Source of the DNA: Onthophagus taurus
Taxonomy: Eukaryota > Arthropoda > Insecta > Coleoptera > Scarabaeidae
Direction: 5' to 3'
Assembly (NCBI RefSeq): GCF_036711975.1
Contig: NC_091972.1
Span: forward strand, 12,839,001 to 12,903,000
DNA length: 64,000 bases
Position 1 is the stretch's first letter, and each line of letters opens with the position of its first letter. Of this stretch, positions 61,161-64,000 are shown piece by piece. Both the position numbers and the translations under genes were made by a program. The notes under the pieces are model-generated. The model was given only the letters and a program-made list of their open reading frames with translations. It searched no databases and was not told where the DNA came from.

Positions 61161-61793
61161 ATGTCGCTGTTTTATTTAACTTTAACGATGAAGCGGCTGA
61201 ATTTATTTCACTTTTTTAACCAATTCTCACAAAGAAACTATATTTTAAGTAGAGTTCTAAGTCAAGAAGCCATCGAGAAAAAACGTAGGTTTAAATTTTG
61301 ATATAACCTCTAAATTTTTACGGTAGATTTTAGAACAATTTGTACCATTTAAAGAAAAAATTGATGAAAGAAGACTTGAGGCGAAGCGAAGCATTGTTGT
61401 ACAAGTTCAATCATCTAAATCCCATAAAGAGTTATATTCTTATTGCAATGATTTTGGAAGGATCAAAAAAATGTTTCATTATTCGGCAGGAGTTGAACCT
61501 TTGGTGAGTCAAAACAAATTTACTAATAGATTATGTTTTTATGTAAAAATCTTTAGCATTTTATTATAGTAGAGTTCATGGAAGAAGGGGATGTAAATAA
61601 TATATTATCAAATAGTACATATTTAGAAGACACTCAAATTGTACCTGTACAATCGTTATTTTTATGGTTTAAAGCCCCTGTTAAAAGAAATGAAAGGAAG
61701 AAGAATGTTAAAAAAGTTGATTTGGAAGTTGAGAATGGTACCAATATTTTAGTAGATACAGTTATTCGAGAAAGATTACAAAGCACCAAATCG
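61161..61793 (+). CDS. MTPAP: Mitochondrial poly(A) RNA polymerase, first three exons (partial)
   Basis: Exons 61161-61284, 61334-61503 and 61557-61793, with GT-AG junctions and matching phases. The protein so far is 177 residues. The basic, hydroxylated, acid-poor start (MSLFYLTLTMKRLNLFHFFN) fits a mitochondrial presequence. DERRLEAKRSIVVQVQSSKS and GRIKKMFHYSAG, then HFIIVEFMEEGDVNNIL and VPVQSLFLWFKAP follow the N-terminal RL/RNP-like domain of MTPAP, which precedes the nucleotidyltransferase domain. That catalytic domain is not in the window: exon 3 ends with the donor GTATGT, and LINE debris fills 62.3-64 kb. Identification is by the N-terminal domain only. Confidence 0.78.
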
Positions 61794-62340
61794 GTATGTT
61801 TAAAACCTTTTTATGTGGAGCTAATAATACGGAACTCGTTTTTAATATATTATATTAAAAAATGTGTCTCTTTTAATAATATTTTGTGTATTTTATTATA
61901 TCACCATAATTCTAATTTCAGTTTTCCCTCCACAATAATTTTAGGTTTTTTATTGCTTTTTGTCTAAAGCATTTATGACCTTATTCAAGTTACTCTAACA
62001 TTAAGTTCATTTTCATATTGTTTATTGGTTAAAATAAAACAGCTGGGATATACAGATACAATTAAGAATTTCTCTCAGAAGATTTACATTTTTTATTTCT
62101 TAAAAACCTTATCTTCAATTAAAAATTTTGAAATTTATTCAATTTAAAGTGAGTGTTTAAAAAAGTTGTCTATAATGGGGTTTTTTTCAATGGAATGAGA
62201 AATGAATCAGTAAAATGACTAATAGATATTCCGTTACATAAAATATCTAGTTTTATATTTTTCATAATTAATCTTTATAGACTTTAATTAAGTTGAAATT
62301 TATGGATAAATAACCTATCATTTTTCGTTAGCGATATTAA
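61794..62340 (+). other. Start of MTPAP intron 3
   Basis: AT-rich intron sequence with no further exon recognised. Confidence 0.5.
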
Positions 62341-62344
62341 ATCG

Positions 62345-62575
62345 TCTAACTCTCTTTTTGGAGCATGTGGCCTCTACAAACATCCTCCATCAGTCTCTGT
62401 ATCGTGCCATCAGCTTTAGTTCTCCCTGTCTGTTCAACTCCTTCATCATAGTCCTCCTCCATGTTGTTCTGAGCCTTTCTCTCTGCGGATTCCAATCTAT
62501 CCGTTTTGCCAGATTGTTGTGCTGGGTTTTAGTTTTTAGTTCTCTAATTTTATTTCTTCTTGCTTCGCCTGTCAT
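62345..62575 (-). pseudogene. LINE ORF2 C-terminal scrap
   Basis: Minus-strand translation WNPQRERLRTTWRRTMMKEL, followed by MARYRD and a WRMFVEATCSKKR-like end, matches the W.P.GkR.rGRP..TWrR....el block that ends many LINE ORF2 proteins. Confidence 0.7.
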
Positions 62576-62779
62576 AGGAGATTTTTATTTGGTACAAAAT
62601 CTGACCAATACATTCATAATATCTTTCTAAAACGTTTTTTATATTTTGGGTCATCTTTTATGTTTCTGCGCAATAAGGTAGATTTTATGGTGGTGGTGCA
62701 AAAATCTGCATTTTTCAGAACCCAATCTAATACAGTATTGAATAGTAGAGGTGATAACAGGCTGAAGTTTACATCTTTA

Positions 62780-63300
62780 CGAACAGTCGGACCGCTCTAA
62801 AAACAATTCAAGCCTACATTTATATATCCGCACTATTCAAAGAATCTATGGATAACCTGAAAAAACTCGCCAGGGGTAATGAAGTTACTCTATGGCGGGT
62901 TCCAGGTTACAAAGACATTGTGTGTAATGAAAAGGTGGATAAGTTGTTCAATGAGGACTCTCTTTATTGGACGGCAACCCGGCTGTAGACTACAAAACAG
63001 CCACTTAACCTTGCGCTGGAAAGAACTTCCAGGATACAGATAGGCGAAGAGTATGATAACTCAAAGGGGACTTAAAGACGTTCTCAGGTTTCTTGACTGG
63101 CCACACGTTTCTAAACTACCATCTCTTCAACATTGGACAAGCTATGGATCAACAACTTTGCAACGACATGTCAAACACAAGCCTAACACACAAAACTTTC
63201 GGAAACGTGTACCTGGCACTTACTGACATAAAGGAACAAGACTTTGGAGCAATACTAAGGTTCATAAAGGACCTAAATCTGCCCTATACCTTTAGTTACA
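62780..63300 (+). pseudogene. LINE RNase H and terminal-domain scrap
   Basis: EVTLWRVPGYKDIVCNEKVD-KL matches the RNase H end v.l.WVPGH.gi.GNE.AD.LA (His and Gly lost), as in Jockey/R1/I-type LINEs. Then FLTGHTFLNYHLFNIG follows, matching the block after RNase H. Stops occur throughout. Confidence 0.65.
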
Positions 63301-63329
63301 ATGAATCTTATAGGGATTCCTATGTTTCC

Positions 63330-63960
63330 CAAAATTATCCGTACTGCTTTTGGGAAGTTTGATAATTATGCTTTCTTTCCAACTTTTCGATATGATTTCC
63401 GTATTCCACACTTTTTTACTACCGGCAGTAGCTCCACACTGATGTTATCAGCCTCTGCGGTCTTTCCCGCTTTAAGCTGCTTTTATTTTTCTAAAGGATG
63501 CCTTGGCGTCTTGTCTTATATCACGCTTGTATTGCGTGTTAGTTCACCAAAATACTGTCTTCATCTTTAAATTTGTTTTTCCTCTGCTGTTATAATGTTA
63601 CCTTCATTGTCTCTTATTGATTTATTGTAGTGTTGGTTTCATTCGTTAGCCATACATTTTCTAGTTCCATGAACCAGTCGGCCCACTGCCTTTTACCTCT
63701 CCTGCTAATCTGTTTACCCTTATGTTTAAATTCTGGTATTTTCCATTTAGTTCTCTTTTCACGTTTATGTCATGTTTGGTTGATTCTCTGCTTCATCGCT
63801 TTCCTCGCTTGTATCACTCTTCACGTGTCATTTGTTATCCATTCCTTCTTAAGTTCTTTTCTCTCTCCCAGTATGTTTCTAATTGCTTCAATTATGTTTG
63901 TTTAAGTGATTCCCATTTCGACGTTTCCCTCTCTTTTGTTTGTTATTTGTATTTTGTGGC
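63330..63960 (-). pseudogene. LINE ORF2 pre-RT region scrap, minus strand
   Basis: Minus-strand frames give RRGKRQWADWFMELENVWLT, NETNTTINQ and later GKTAEADNISVELLP, matching the segment between endonuclease and RT (kng.a.G.DnI..EllK). The plus-strand ORFs at 63301-63964 are its shadows. It runs to the window edge. Confidence 0.55.
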
Positions 63961-64000
63961 TTAGGGCTTCTTTATAATCTCATTGTATGAAAGAATTGCG

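Noticed and set aside
63301..63964. Plus-strand hydrophobic ORFs of 80-91 codons that look like membrane proteins
   Set aside because: The opposite strand carries LINE ORF2 blocks, so these are shadows of it.
1..64000. CRISPR array, bacterial operon or phage-type system
   Set aside because: The sequence is eukaryotic nuclear DNA with spliced genes; the tandem repeats found lack spacer structure.

Overview
This is an AT-rich animal nuclear window, almost certainly from an insect. Genes are split by GT-AG introns, intergenic DNA is long, tRNA genes are Pol III type, and there is a dense mix of decayed non-LTR retrotransposons, hAT, Tc1/mariner, Tigger-like and piggyBac-like elements. The protein matches look insect; a beetle is plausible but not shown. 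All exon structures come from splice signals plus reading-frame phase, read by eye.

Layout. 0.76-2.27 kb: tandem array of two repeat types carrying long hairpins. 2.66-3.64 kb, minus: first three coding exons of a chimaerin-type RhoGAP (SH2 part); the rest lies off the left edge. 4.4-19.5 kb: gene-poor, with a hairpin MITE, several LINE remnants, a piggyBac transposase remnant and one substantial LINE with a recognisable reverse transcriptase at 16.8-19.5 kb. 20.3-47.4 kb, minus: a complete type I phosphatidylinositol-4-phosphate 5-kinase gene. Thirteen constitutive exons (34 residues of N-terminus through the kinase core) are followed by two mutually exclusive C-terminal routes, giving about 811 or 740 residues. 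Its introns hold a Tigger-like remnant, an 818-bp hAT element with a perfect 8-bp target duplication, a DUF7869-type fragment with an inverted duplication, a 56-bp minisatellite, a LINE endonuclease scrap, a Tc1 scrap and a TTAA-flanked MITE.

48.7-49.05 kb: two identical tRNA-Ala(AGC) genes in opposite orientation. 49.9-58.7 kb, minus: a complete five-exon NTAQ1 gene (protein N-terminal glutamine amidohydrolase, 220 residues, Cys-His-Asp triad present). Its introns hold a mariner, a LINE 3' fragment abutting exon 3, a hAT remnant and a 3.4-kb LINE with intact ORF1 and broken ORF2. 59.1-61.8 kb is a compact cluster: a 146-residue two-exon gene resembling the two ends of a PARP catalytic domain (plus), CINP (minus, complete, 207 residues) and the first three exons of a mitochondrial poly(A) polymerase gene, MTPAP (plus, running off the right side). 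NTAQ1/PARP-like and CINP/MTPAP are head-to-head pairs with short shared promoters. 62.3-64 kb is LINE debris in both orientations.

The genes do not form one pathway: PIP5K makes PI(4,5)P2, chimaerin is a Rac GAP adaptor, NTAQ1 is in the Arg/N-degron pathway, CINP is linked to CDK2, replication and checkpoint, and MTPAP adenylates mitochondrial RNAs.
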